From Desulfobacula sp. (GTDB taxonomy: Bacteria > Desulfobacterota > Desulfobacteria > Desulfobacterales > Desulfobacteraceae): a stretch of 10,021 nt of DNA. The notes below the pieces were generated by a model, which was not told the DNA's origin, made no database searches, and saw nothing but the letters and a program-made list of their open reading frames with translations. The translations under genes and the position numbers were made by a program. The stretch covers positions 1 through 10,021 of the forward strand of contig JAGLFI010000023.1 in NCBI GenBank assembly GCA_023144585.1, read 5' to 3'. Of the stretch, positions 1 to 6,252 are shown in pieces. How positions within the stretch are numbered: the stretch's first letter is position 1; each line of letters begins with the position of its first letter.

Positions 1-914
1 GGTAGAAATTCAGAAAGCGCTTCAGCCTGATGCTTGATGTAGTGAGCCGTATTCAATGTCGTATAGTTTGGCCATGGATCCATGTGGGCACCGGTGGCAA
101 TTTCACTTTTCAGTGTCTGGTTGGCATAGCAGTGGTATGCCCCCGATGAGACAACGTGATCCAGCACCGGTTTTAATGGCTGGGTGACCATTGCCTGGAT
201 AGTCAAAACACTGATGGGCAGTTTAATTCCCAGCATGTCATAAATCAGTGCAGCCGAATATCCACCCGCTGAAATCAGCACCTGTTTTGTGTTAATGGTA
301 CCGCGGTTGGTGGTCACAGAGGTTACTTTGCCGTTTTTAGTGCCAATGCCCAACGCTTCTGTCTGCTGGTGGATCTCAACACCTTTTTGGGCTGCACCCC
401 TGGCAAGTCCCCAGACCACTGCATCATGACGGACAACACCGCCCGGCGGATGAAACATGGCCCCATGAATGGGGAATGTAATATCCTCTGAAATATTTAA
501 AGCCGGCACCAGTTCTTTGGCCTCTTTTGCATCAATGAGATGACTTTCCACCCCATGGAACTGGGCTGTGGCAATAGTCATACGTGCTGCCTTCATGGCA
601 GCTTCAGAGTGCATAAGGTTTAAGTTCCCGCAATTATTAAACATTAAATTGTAATTCAGTTCCTTTGTCAGAACCGGCCAGAGATCAAGGGCTTCCTTGT
701 AAAGGGGAACGTTATGTTGGGTCCGCTGATTGGCGCGGACAATGGCCGTATTTCGACCCGCACCACCAAATCCGATATAGTTTTTTTCTATAATCACAAT
801 ATCGGTAATGCCATGTTCCTTTGCAAGATAATAAGCTGTTGCCAGACTGTGAAGTCCGCCTCCGATGATCACTACGTCATAACTTGATTTAAGCTTGGTC
901 TTTTTGCCCCACAT
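1..914 (-). CDS. soxB: Sarcosine oxidase beta subunit-like FAD/FMN oxidoreductase (partial, C-terminus outside window)
   Basis: Reading the minus strand from the ATG at 914-912 gives 304 codons that run off the left edge without a stop. The DAO-fold N-terminus is clear: a beta strand YDVVIIGGG at residues 12-20 opens the dinucleotide-binding motif, with Ser23 where the third glycine usually stands. It is followed by LATAYYLAKEHGIT and an acidic strand end at E43, then GRNT (53-56). The family signature GGVVRHDAVVWG (158-169) contains His163, which aligns by context with the histidine carrying covalent FMN in heterotetrameric sarcosine oxidases. Such enzymes oxidatively demethylate sarcosine or related N-methyl or amino acids. 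The true substrate here is unknown and no alpha/gamma/delta subunits are visible. About 100 residues should be missing. An in-frame TAA at 962-960 bounds the start. ATG914 has no close ribosome site; AGAAGG lies at 944-939. It is divergent from an RpiR regulator, which may control it (inference). Confidence 0.85.
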   Translation of the reverse strand, partial: MWGKKTKLKSSYDVVIIGGGLHSLATAYYLAKEHGITDIVIIEKNYIGFGGAGRNTAIVRANQRTQHNVPLYKEALDLWPVLTKELNYNLMFNNCGNLNLMHSEAAMKAARMTIATAQFHGVESHLIDAKEAKELVPALNISEDITFPIHGAMFHPPGGVVRHDAVVWGLARGAAQKGVEIHQQTEALGIGTKNGKVTSVTTNRGTINTKQVLISAGGYSAALIYDMLGIKLPISVLTIQAMVTQPLKPVLDHVVSSGAYHCYANQTLKSEIATGAHMDPWPNYTTLNTAHYIKHQAEALSEFL

Positions 915-958
915 GGGTTTGCGTTTAAAAAATATTAGCCTTCTCTTAATATTTTGGG

Positions 959-988
959 TTTATATTATTTTATTCCCTATTGCTGCAA
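959..988 (-). promoter_or_regulatory. Candidate promoter of the sarcosine oxidase-like gene
   Basis: On the minus strand TTGCAG (988-983) and TATAAA (964-959) are separated by 18 bp and would start a transcript about 38 bases before ATG914. A second possibility uses a perfect TTGACA at 1014-1009 with a poor -10 (TATTTG, 991-986). Neither is strong, and the choice is a guess from consensus matching. Confidence 0.3.
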
Positions 989-1054
989 ATACATTACGAA
1001 AGAAATCATGTCAAGAGTTTTATTTAAAAATGATAGTTTTTCTTTCACAACCAC

Positions 1055-1081
1055 TTGACAAGCGTTTAATCTTGTTATAAA
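1055..1081 (+). promoter_or_regulatory. Candidate promoter of the RpiR-type regulator gene
   Basis: A perfect -35 hexamer TTGACA (1055-1060) precedes TATAAA (1076-1081) by 15 bp. The spacing is short, but the -10 is extended: TG at 1073-1074 sits one base upstream of it. The transcript would start near 1088, inside the palindrome at 1081-1118, leaving a leader of about 75 bases before ATG1163. Confidence 0.45.
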
Positions 1082-1118
1082 TTTTTATTAAATTGTAAAA
1101 AGTTACAATGATAAAAAT
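1081..1118. promoter_or_regulatory. Nested palindrome, candidate RpiR operator
   Basis: The inner element ATTGTAAAAAGTTACAAT (1092-1109) is a perfect inverted repeat with 7-bp arms and a 4-base centre. It is flanked by an outer pair of perfect 8-bp arms, ATTTTTAT (1081-1088) and ATAAAAAT (1111-1118), offset by one base. Dimeric RpiR-family repressors such as HexR bind AT-rich palindromes with TGTAA/TTACA half-sites. The element overlaps the predicted transcription start of the regulator and lies between two divergent genes. Autoregulation and control of the oxidoreductase are inferred. It is not followed by a T-run, so it is not an intrinsic terminator. Confidence 0.6.
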
Positions 1119-1162
1119 GATTCAATCACTTTGACAATATAAATGGAAAAAAACAATATATA

Positions 1163-2038
1163 ATGAATGATCCCGCAACACACCCTGTAATAAACGATAT
1201 TTCAAACAAACTGGATTCCCTGACCCCCAAAGCCCAGGCATTAGGGACCTATATCATGCAAAACCCTTCCAAGGCTGTTTTCATGACCACAAAAGAACTG
1301 GCTGAAACCTGTGGGATCAGTGAAGCCACAGTGGTCCGGTTTGTCAGCACTCTTGGATACAAGGGATATTCAGATTTCCAAGAAGCATTAAAGGATTTTG
1401 TCAACACAGGCCTTTCTCTTCCTGAAAGAGCAGCCATCAAAGGTATTAAAGAACCCGGGGCAGACAGACTTCACAGGGGGATCTTAGAAGAACTGAACAA
1501 TCTTAAATATCTGTATGAAAATATTAATGTCGAAACCATGAATGAGTTTGTTGACCTTCTGGATAAAAAGCATACCGTCTATGTGGTCGGCTCAAGACTG
1601 TCCTATACATTTGCTTATTACCTGGGCTGGTCTTTGACCAAGATCAGAAAAGGGGTTCACATTCTTAAGGGCAGTGACAGTACCTCCATGGATATGCTCA
1701 CCAATGCTCATCCCGATAGCCTGGTAATCCTGATGGCCACCTCCCGGTATCCCAATGAATTGATTAAACTAAGCAAAATGATCCGCCGCAGCAGTCATAC
1801 ATTATTAACCATGACAGACAGCAGCATCTGCCCGGTAATCGGGTTTGCCGACTTATCCCTTGTGGTCCCGGCAAGATCCATCCCGTTTATCGGCAATGTG
1901 TCGGGTATGCTGGCCGTTATCCAGTTCATAGTCCAGGAACTTGCCAATAGAAAAGGAGAGGGCCTGGTTAAATACCAGAAGCAGCTGGAGCAGGTTTATC
2001 TGGAAAATGATATCCTGTTTAACCTTGAACCCATATAA
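1163..2038 (+). CDS. RpiR/MurR-family transcriptional regulator (HTH + SIS)
   Basis: This 291-residue protein has the two-domain layout and length of the RpiR family. The N-terminal HTH_6 domain (about 8-80) includes LTPKAQALGTYIMQNP (20-35), the helix-turn-helix TTKELAETCGISEATVVRF (42-60) and the typical LGYKGYSDFQ (64-73). A SIS sugar-phosphate-isomerase-like domain follows from about 137 to 265, opening with VYVVGSRLS (139-147). It usually senses a phosphorylated sugar or another small metabolite, but the ligand is not deducible here. The protein is a cytoplasmic DNA-binding regulator. The start is supported by domain phasing; the ribosome site is weak (only GGAAA about 14 bases upstream). 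It is divergent from the sarcosine oxidase-like gene and upstream of the tRNA deacylase by 18 bp, so it probably controls the former and is co-transcribed with the latter. Confidence 0.92.
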   Translation: MNDPATHPVINDISNKLDSLTPKAQALGTYIMQNPSKAVFMTTKELAETCGISEATVVRFVSTLGYKGYSDFQEALKDFVNTGLSLPERAAIKGIKEPGADRLHRGILEELNNLKYLYENINVETMNEFVDLLDKKHTVYVVGSRLSYTFAYYLGWSLTKIRKGVHILKGSDSTSMDMLTNAHPDSLVILMATSRYPNELIKLSKMIRRSSHTLLTMTDSSICPVIGFADLSLVVPARSIPFIGNVSGMLAVIQFIVQELANRKGEGLVKYQKQLEQVYLENDILFNLEPI

Positions 2039-2056
2039 TACGAAAGAGAGGAAAAC

Positions 2057-2545
2057 ATGTTGCAAACCCAGGAAGCACTGCTCAATATACTGACTCAAAT
2101 CGGTATTGAATATACAAATCATGAACATCCGGCAGTCTACACTGTTGAAGAAGCAGATCAACAACACGATGGCATAGACGGCGTCCGCAGCAAAAATTTA
2201 TTTTTTAAAGATAAAAAGAAAAACCTGTTTTTAGTGGTCACCCTTTCCGATAAGTCTATTAAAATAAAAGAAGTGGCCAAAAAAATCGGTGCCAAAAGTC
2301 CGTCCTTTGGCAAGCCCGATCTTTTAGCCGAAGTTTTAGGCGTTATTCCGGGAGCCGTGACTCCCTTTGCCGTTATCAATGATGAGAATCACAGAGTCAA
2401 AGTGGTTCTGGACAAAAAAATGATGGAAAATGAACTTTTAAACTTTCATCCCCTGAAGAATACGGCAACGACCACCATCGCATCAAAAGATCTGGTAAAG
2501 TTCATGGAACACTGCAACCAGGAGTTTGAAATCATCAAGTTATAG
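2057..2545 (+). CDS. YbaK/ProX-type aminoacyl-tRNA deacylase
   Basis: The 162-residue product is a single-domain YbaK/ProX protein, the free-standing homologue of the editing domain of bacterial prolyl-tRNA synthetase. Family hallmarks are the N-terminal helix LLNILTQIGIEYTNHEHPAVYTVEEA (residues 8-33), KNLFFKDKKKNLFLVV (about 47-62), the buried strand region KIGAKSPSFGKPDLLAEVLGVIPGAVTPFAV and the C-terminal FHPLKNTATTTIASKDLVKFM. By length and by the GVIPGAVTPF segment it resembles the ProX (PrdX, ProXp-ala) branch, which hydrolyses Ala-tRNA(Pro) in trans. The exact substrate is inferred. A good ribosome site (AGAGAGG, 2045-2051) lies 5 bases before ATG. It follows the RpiR regulator closely, likely in one operon, although a functional link between the two is not obvious. 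Confidence 0.9.
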   Translation: MLQTQEALLNILTQIGIEYTNHEHPAVYTVEEADQQHDGIDGVRSKNLFFKDKKKNLFLVVTLSDKSIKIKEVAKKIGAKSPSFGKPDLLAEVLGVIPGAVTPFAVINDENHRVKVVLDKKMMENELLNFHPLKNTATTTIASKDLVKFMEHCNQEFEIIKL

Positions 2546-2564
2546 AAAAACCCCTCTGAGCTTG

Positions 2565-2583
2565 ATTTGTATTATTTACAAAT
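2565..2583. repeat. 19-bp AT-rich palindrome overlapping a -35 box
   Basis: ATTTGTA (2565-2571) and TACAAAT (2577-2583) form a perfect inverted repeat around TTATT. There is no following T-run, so an intrinsic terminator for the deacylase gene is unlikely. Its right arm overlaps the -35 hexamer of the next promoter, which suits an operator. The half-sites TTGTA/TACAA are shared with the palindrome at 1092-1109, but the half-site spacing differs by one base. Confidence 0.4.
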
Positions 2584-2602
2584 AAAAATCATATAGTATA
2601 AT
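2575..2602 (+). promoter_or_regulatory. Sigma70-type promoter of the DUF47/pit operon
   Basis: TTTACA (2575-2580, five of six to consensus) and a perfect TATAAT (2597-2602) are separated by 16 bp. Transcription would begin near 2609, about 20 bases before ATG2630. No clear Pho box was recognised. Confidence 0.65.
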
Positions 2603-2618
2603 AATATCAAAAAATTGT

Positions 2619-2624
2619 GGAGGG
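2619..2624 (+). promoter_or_regulatory. Ribosome binding site fixing the DUF47 start
   Basis: GGAGGG lies 5 bases before ATG2630. An in-frame TTG at 2615 would put the start codon upstream of this site and is therefore rejected. The protein starts MFKIFFKKENR. Confidence 0.85.
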
Positions 2625-2629
2625 CAGCT

Positions 2630-3280
2630 ATGTTCAAAATCTTTTTCAAAAAAGAAAATCGGCTGGAAGAACTGATATACAAGTATCTTGAAAACTTTCA
2701 ATTAATATATGAAAATTTTGAAAAAGCTGTTTTTTCATGTATCAGCGAACCCCATTGTAAAGAATTTAACTTTCTCAAAGAACAGACAGATAAATACGAA
2801 TCCAAAGTGGACGATATTATTGAAGAGATAAACGACCTGATGTACGGAAAGGTATTAATACCCGACTCAAGGGAAGATATCATGAACCTGCTTCATGGCC
2901 TGGATAAAATACCCGGCTACCTTGAAATTGTACTTTTCATGATGCAATACCAGAAGCTTGTTATCCCTGAAAAATTTTTTAAAGATATCCAAGACCTTAT
3001 TAAAGTCAGCCTGGAAGCGTGTGAAATCCTTTCAAAACAGGTGGTTGGGTTTATTAAAAAAGAAACAGGAACCCGTGCTTTTATGAATACCATTGATAAA
3101 CACGAAAGCCATTGTGACTATATTGAAAAAAAACTGATACAAAAAATTTTCACTTCAAATATTGATCCTTTTGTTAAACTTCAGCTCAAAGAGTTGGTTA
3201 TTTGTATGGGTGATATCTCCGACCAGGCAGATAGAGTATCAAAAATGGTTAATATTTTGAGCATGAAAAGGAGGGTTTAA
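2630..3280 (+). CDS. DUF47 (TIGR00153) PhoU-like accessory protein of Pit phosphate transporter
   Basis: The 216-residue, all-helical, soluble protein opens with FKIFFKKENRLEELIYKYLENF, the standard beginning of the DUF47/PhoU-like family. It continues as helical repeats rich in charged residues, including EQTDKYESKVDDIIEEINDLMYGKVLIPDSREDI in the middle and a C-terminal LKELVICMGDISDQADRVSKMVNI helix. Proteins of this family are nearly always encoded directly upstream of a Pit-type transporter and are thought to modulate its phosphate uptake. The same holds here: its TAA stop (3278-3280) shares a base with the ATG of the pit gene, and the pit ribosome site lies inside this gene. The transporter itself is broken, so this protein may have lost its partner. 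The reading frame is fully intact. Confidence 0.9.
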   Translation: MFKIFFKKENRLEELIYKYLENFQLIYENFEKAVFSCISEPHCKEFNFLKEQTDKYESKVDDIIEEINDLMYGKVLIPDSREDIMNLLHGLDKIPGYLEIVLFMMQYQKLVIPEKFFKDIQDLIKVSLEACEILSKQVVGFIKKETGTRAFMNTIDKHESHCDYIEKKLIQKIFTSNIDPFVKLQLKELVICMGDISDQADRVSKMVNILSMKRRV

Positions 3281-4222
3281 TGTATTCCCTTTTTGGCGGT
3301 ATATTTTTAGGGTAGTCTCTGGGCGCCAATGATGCATCAAATATTTTCGGAACTGCTGTTTCATCCAGAATGATTAAATTTTGGACAGCTGCTTTGCTTG
3401 CATCCATCTTTGTGATTTTAGGCGCACTGATATCAGGCCAGGCCGGTATCGAGACCTTAAAAGGCTTAACTTCTTTTGATCTTTTCCAGGCAGTTATATC
3501 TTCTATTGCAGCAGCGCTGACCATCAGTGTTATGACTTTTTTCGGATTACCTGTATCCACATCCCAGGCTGTTGTGGGAGCGATTATCGGCATCGATATT
3601 ATCAACAGCCAACTGCACCTTGCAGGCCTTAGCAAAGTATTTATCTGCTGGTTTACAACACCAGTTGGAGGGGCATTAATCACAATGATTTTGTACAAGA
3701 TCCTGGCTTTTGTTTATAATCATTTAAAAATAGGCTTGTTTGGTTCGGATCAATTATTGAGAACCTGTCTTATTATTTCAGGATCATATGGTGCGTATGT
3801 CCTTGGCGCTAATAATGTGGCCAATGTAACCGCTGTTTTTGTAGGTGCCGGAACTTTGAGTATTTCTGGAGCAGCGCTGATCGGAGGCCTGAGCATTGCC
3901 TTTGGCAATTCTTACATTCTCAAGGCCGGTAATGGAAACCATAGGCAAAAAGTTGGTATCACTTGATCCTTTTTCAGCGCTGATGGTCTCAATGGCCGTT
4001 GGCATCACAATTTATATTTATACTATTATTGGTGTGCCGGTATCAAGTTCCCAGGCAGTAGTAGGAAGTGTCCTGGGCATTGGAATAATCAAAGGTGCCA
4101 GCACAGTCAGTATTCATACGCTAAAAAATATCCTGCTTGCCTGGTTTTTCACGCCTGTTATTGCCAGTCTTATCGCTATTCTCATCACTTTTGGGTCTTA
4201 CCTGGAATATACGGGCAAATAA
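3280..4222 (+). pseudogene. pit: Pit-type inorganic phosphate transporter, broken by amber codon and frameshift
   Basis: The gene begins at ATG3280 with an ideal ribosome site (AAGGAGG, 3268-3274) and reads MYSLFGGIFLG. It then meets TAG at 3313-3315, codon 12, exactly where homologues carry Trp just before the conserved GANDASN (codons 15-21). A TGG-to-TAG change explains it. The frame stays open through the first membrane helices and VSTSQAVVGAI to the second signature GANNVAN (codons 176-182). At TTT 3901-3903 it shifts: removing one T restores ALAILTFSRPVMETIGKKL and a good C-terminal half with VSSSQAVVGSVLGIG, ending at 4222. Repaired, the protein would have about 313 residues, normal for proton- or sodium-coupled low-affinity phosphate carriers of the PiT family. 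Everything outside the two lesions is well conserved, so the decay is recent or the lesions are sequencing errors. It lies directly downstream of its DUF47 partner. Confidence 0.88.
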
Positions 4223-4242
4223 TAAATAATTTCGGTTATACT

Positions 4243-5061
4243 CTAAGATTCCTTCTTGGAAAAATAAAGATTGGCAAAGCGCTGAGGGTAATCCGTGAAT
4301 AGCCCATCGACTCCTGCATTGACAAATCGGATTATTTCATCTTTTTCATTCACGGTCCAGAGATTAATCAGCTTTCTTTTGTTTTTGGCTCTGGCAATCT
4401 GCTCTTCATCTATCAAGGTGCTTCGGGCATTATACACAGAAAACGAAAAATCCCCCCAGTCAAGGGGCTCTGATTCTGAATAGCCTATCACTGCCTGGAT
4501 TTCAATGGATGGCTCCATGGCTTCTACCTGTCTGAGCCATGCATGATTAAAGGAAGAAATAATCAGCCGATCCGGATCAATCTCCAGTGTCCTGATCAAT
4601 TCTATAACCCGTTGTGTTATGGGAAAATCTTTAAAATTTTTCGGCAGGGTTTTCAGTTCCAGATTTACCTTCCATTGTTTTTCTCTGGTAAAAACCAGGG
4701 CTTCTTCAAGTGTCGGTACCTTTGCATCCTTGAATAAAGCCAGTGTCTCCTGGCTGATGGATCCTTTATTTATTTCTCCAAAGGGGTCGTGTTCTATGAA
4801 ATGAGAGCCCGGGTCCAGAAGCCGAATTTCAGCCAGGGTAAACTGAGTAAAGACCTGGTGCTGCCTCTTTGGAAAAATCGCTGCCACATTGGTGGTTCGT
4901 TGTAAAGAATCGTCATGAAATAAGATTAATTGTTCATCACTGGTAACGGCAATATCTGTTTCCCAAAGATCTGCACCGACTTCAAATGCCTGATTTGCCG
5001 CAACAATAGTGTTTTCCGGGGCAATACTCCTTGCCCCCCTGTGTGCAATGATTGTAGTCAT
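4243..5061 (-). CDS. Glycerophosphodiester phosphodiesterase (GDPD family)
   Basis: The 272-residue protein shows the full GDPD active site in a TIM barrel. HRG at residues 7-9 is followed by PENT (15-18), the metal ligands E34 and D36 in LWETDI, and HDD (49-51) with the second catalytic histidine. Next come NLELK (133-137) with the third acidic ligand E135, and a C-terminal NLWTVNEKDEI and GVDGLFTDYP. Such enzymes hydrolyse glycerophosphodiesters to glycerol 3-phosphate and an alcohol. With no signal peptide this one should be cytoplasmic, like UgpQ. A segment between about 58 and 115 is the family's variable GDPD insertion. There is no good ribosome site; ATG5061 is the only plausible start because a TAA stop lies a few codons upstream. 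It faces the pit pseudogene tail to tail, 20 bp apart, and lies 56 bp after the ABM remnant, probably on the same transcript. Confidence 0.93.
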   Translation of the reverse strand: MTTIIAHRGARSIAPENTIVAANQAFEVGADLWETDIAVTSDEQLILFHDDSLQRTTNVAAIFPKRQHQVFTQFTLAEIRLLDPGSHFIEHDPFGEINKGSISQETLALFKDAKVPTLEEALVFTREKQWKVNLELKTLPKNFKDFPITQRVIELIRTLEIDPDRLIISSFNHAWLRQVEAMEPSIEIQAVIGYSESEPLDWGDFSFSVYNARSTLIDEEQIARAKNKRKLINLWTVNEKDEIIRFVNAGVDGLFTDYPQRFANLYFSKKES

Positions 5062-5117
5062 AGCAAACGCCGGGGATTAAACAATTCCGTGTTCAATCCT
5101 TTTTGGATTTTCCTTGT

Positions 5118-5429
5118 TTACGCCTGAAACCGGGGGGGGATACCGCCCACAACAGGTTCATAATACCGGTAAAAGGGTCTTTTCTCCTAGTAATCCATCT
5201 ATCTGGCGCTGGATAGCCATACGCTCCTCACTGTGCATCCATTTGTTCCAGTCTTCAAGGTAGTGACGATCAGATATTCCCCGTCGCAGTCCAGGCAGCT
5301 GAAGATCTGGTCGGTGAGAAACCCCGGCTGAACCGTGGCCCTGGATCTGAGTTGTACGATTCAAGGGGCCAGTTGGCCTGCCATGGTCTTGTTCTTTACG
5401 GTTCGTCTGATAATAATAGGAACTGCCAT
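5118..5429 (-). pseudogene. ABM (antibiotic biosynthesis monooxygenase) domain protein, degenerate
   Basis: Starting at ATG5429 after a strong GGAGGA site (5439-5434), the minus strand reads MAVPIIIRRTVKNKTMAGQLAP and then TGA at 5363-5361 (codon 23). The same frame continues as IVQLRSRATVQPGF and CLDCDGEYLIVTT. Near 5258-5261 about 10 bases are missing and the frame switches to LEDWNKWMHSEERMAIQRQIDGLLGEKT. An extra T in the A-run at 5171-5174 (plus strand) shifts it again; removing it yields a Tyr-rich end and PVVGGIPPRFQA, closing with TAA at 5120-5118. Repaired length is about 106 residues, as expected for a one-domain ABM protein of the ferredoxin-like fold. These small dimeric proteins are heme-degrading or quinone-forming oxygenases or are uncharacterised. 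The role here is unknown. It lies between livF and the phosphodiesterase gene with its own promoter. Three independent lesions argue for true decay. Confidence 0.8.
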
Positions 5430-5478
5430 AATGTCCTCCATTTTAAAACAATTAATGTCAGCACTACAACCTATTCTA

Positions 5479-5508
5479 AATCTATCAATTTGTATGATTT
5501 ATTGTCAA
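5479..5508 (-). promoter_or_regulatory. Candidate promoter of the ABM remnant
   Basis: On the minus strand a perfect TTGACA (5508-5503) and TAGATT (5484-5479, four of six) are spaced by 18 bp, about 50 bases before ATG5429. It may now serve mainly to express the phosphodiesterase gene downstream. No terminator hairpin is seen after livF (stop at 5526-5524), so read-through from the transporter operon is also possible. Confidence 0.45.
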
Positions 5509-5523
5509 GTTGATTAAATTGTT

Positions 5524-6246
5524 TTATTCACCAAGATAGGCTTCCCGGATCTTTGGATTGCTCAACAACGATTGTGCTTCATCTTCAAGGGTAATTTCTC
5601 CTGTTTCAACGACATAGCCCCTTGAGGCTGCCTGGAGCGCCAGGTTTGCATTCTGTTCAACCAGAAGTATGGTGGTGCCTTCTTTCTTATTAATTTGGGC
5701 AATGATATCAAAAATCTGCTGCACAATGATGGGAGCAAGCCCGAGAGAGGGTTCATCCAGCAGCAAAACCTTTGGCTTTATCATAAGCGCCCTTGCTATG
5801 GCCAGCATCTGCTGTTCTCCGCCGGACAGGGTCCCGCCCTGCTGATTTTTTCTTTCTCCCAGGATGGGAAACATCTCATAGGAATGCTGGATATCTTTCA
5901 TAATTTGATCGGTATCATCCCTGTAAAAGGCACCCAGCCGTAAATTTTCCATGACAGAAAGCCTGGGGAAAATTCTTCTGCCTTCAGGTACCTGGCAAAG
6001 CCCCATAACGGGAAGCTTTTCCGGCGAGATCTTGTTGATCACCTTTCCCTGGTAAAGGACTTCTCCTTTTTCAGCTTTAATAATACCGCAGATGGTCATG
6101 AGCGTTGTTGATTTCCCAGCACCGTTTGCGCCTATAATAGCCACAATTTCCCCGGGCATGACCTTTAGGGAGATACCTTTCAGGGCTTTGATGGATCCAT
6201 ATCCAGAGTGGACATCTTTCAATTCAAGAATCGGTTGAATACTCAT
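5524..6246 (-). CDS. livF: Branched-chain amino acid ABC transporter ATPase LivF
   Basis: The 240-residue ATPase has Walker A GANGAGKST (39-47), the family-typical VPEGRRIFPRLSVMENLRLGA (86-106), signature LSGGEQQ (140-146) and Walker B VLLLDEPSLGLAP (160-172). LLVEQNANLAL replaces the usual H-loop histidine with Gln, which is normal for LivF. Its length and the absence of the LivG-type C-terminus separate it from LivG. It pairs with LivG under the LivH/LivM permease to energise uptake of branched-chain or related amino acids. ATG6246 is preceded by GGAGGG located inside the end of livM, 10 bases upstream, and the two genes are only 6 bp apart, so translation is likely coupled. It is the last transporter gene of the operon. 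Confidence 0.96.
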   Translation of the reverse strand: MSIQPILELKDVHSGYGSIKALKGISLKVMPGEIVAIIGANGAGKSTTLMTICGIIKAEKGEVLYQGKVINKISPEKLPVMGLCQVPEGRRIFPRLSVMENLRLGAFYRDDTDQIMKDIQHSYEMFPILGERKNQQGGTLSGGEQQMLAIARALMIKPKVLLLDEPSLGLAPIIVQQIFDIIAQINKKEGTTILLVEQNANLALQAASRGYVVETGEITLEDEAQSLLSNPKIREAYLGE

Positions 6247-6252
6247 CTGTTT

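Larger units (their letters stand above)
915..1162. other. AT-rich divergent intergenic region
   Basis: About 250 bp separates the oxidoreductase start from the RpiR-type regulator start. It is strongly AT-rich and holds no convincing gene. TTGACA occurs twice on the plus strand (1055-1060, 1131-1136) and once on the minus strand (1014-1009). The two plus copies sit in the similar contexts CACTTGACAA and CACTTTGACAA. The second is 22 bp from TATAAT at 1159-1164, too far for an ordinary sigma70 promoter. The nested palindrome at 1081-1118 is listed separately. Confidence 0.7.

Noticed and set aside
895..1080. 61-codon plus-strand ORF in the divergent intergenic region
   Set aside because: It begins at a TTG inside the antisense of the oxidoreductase gene, lacks a ribosome site, and its hydrophobic composition follows from the AT-rich DNA.
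1131..1164. TTGACA...TATAAT as the regulator promoter
   Set aside because: The 22-bp spacing is too long, and the -10 would overlap the start codon.
2565..2583. Hairpin after the deacylase gene as a Rho-independent terminator
   Set aside because: The stem is AT-only apart from one G-C pair and no T-run follows. It overlaps the next promoter instead.
3313..3315. TAG in pit as a possible pyrrolysine codon
   Set aside because: The position is Trp in the family, lies in a membrane helix and the gene has a second, independent frameshift. Pyrrolysine is confined to a few protein families and no pyl genes are visible.
3899..3905. Programmed frameshift in pit
   Set aside because: There is no classic slippery heptamer or downstream pseudoknot that I can see, and an upstream stop codon already blocks translation.
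5095..5109. Small hairpin AATCC/GGATT before the phosphodiesterase gene
   Set aside because: Five base pairs without a T-run in the direction of transcription; too weak to call.
5132..5139. Run of eight G bases, possible phase-variation tract
   Set aside because: It lies in the last codons of an already broken gene, and with eight bases the repaired frame closes properly. No other sign of phase variation is present.
5361..5363. TGA in the ABM gene as a possible selenocysteine codon
   Set aside because: The gene carries two further frame lesions, no SECIS-like hairpin was recognised directly downstream, and the position is not a Cys in the family as recalled.
5158..5364. 68-codon minus-strand ORF as an independent small protein
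   Set aside because: Its second half is the out-of-frame ABM segment and its first half has no family resemblance; it has no ribosome site. It is explained by the pseudogene.
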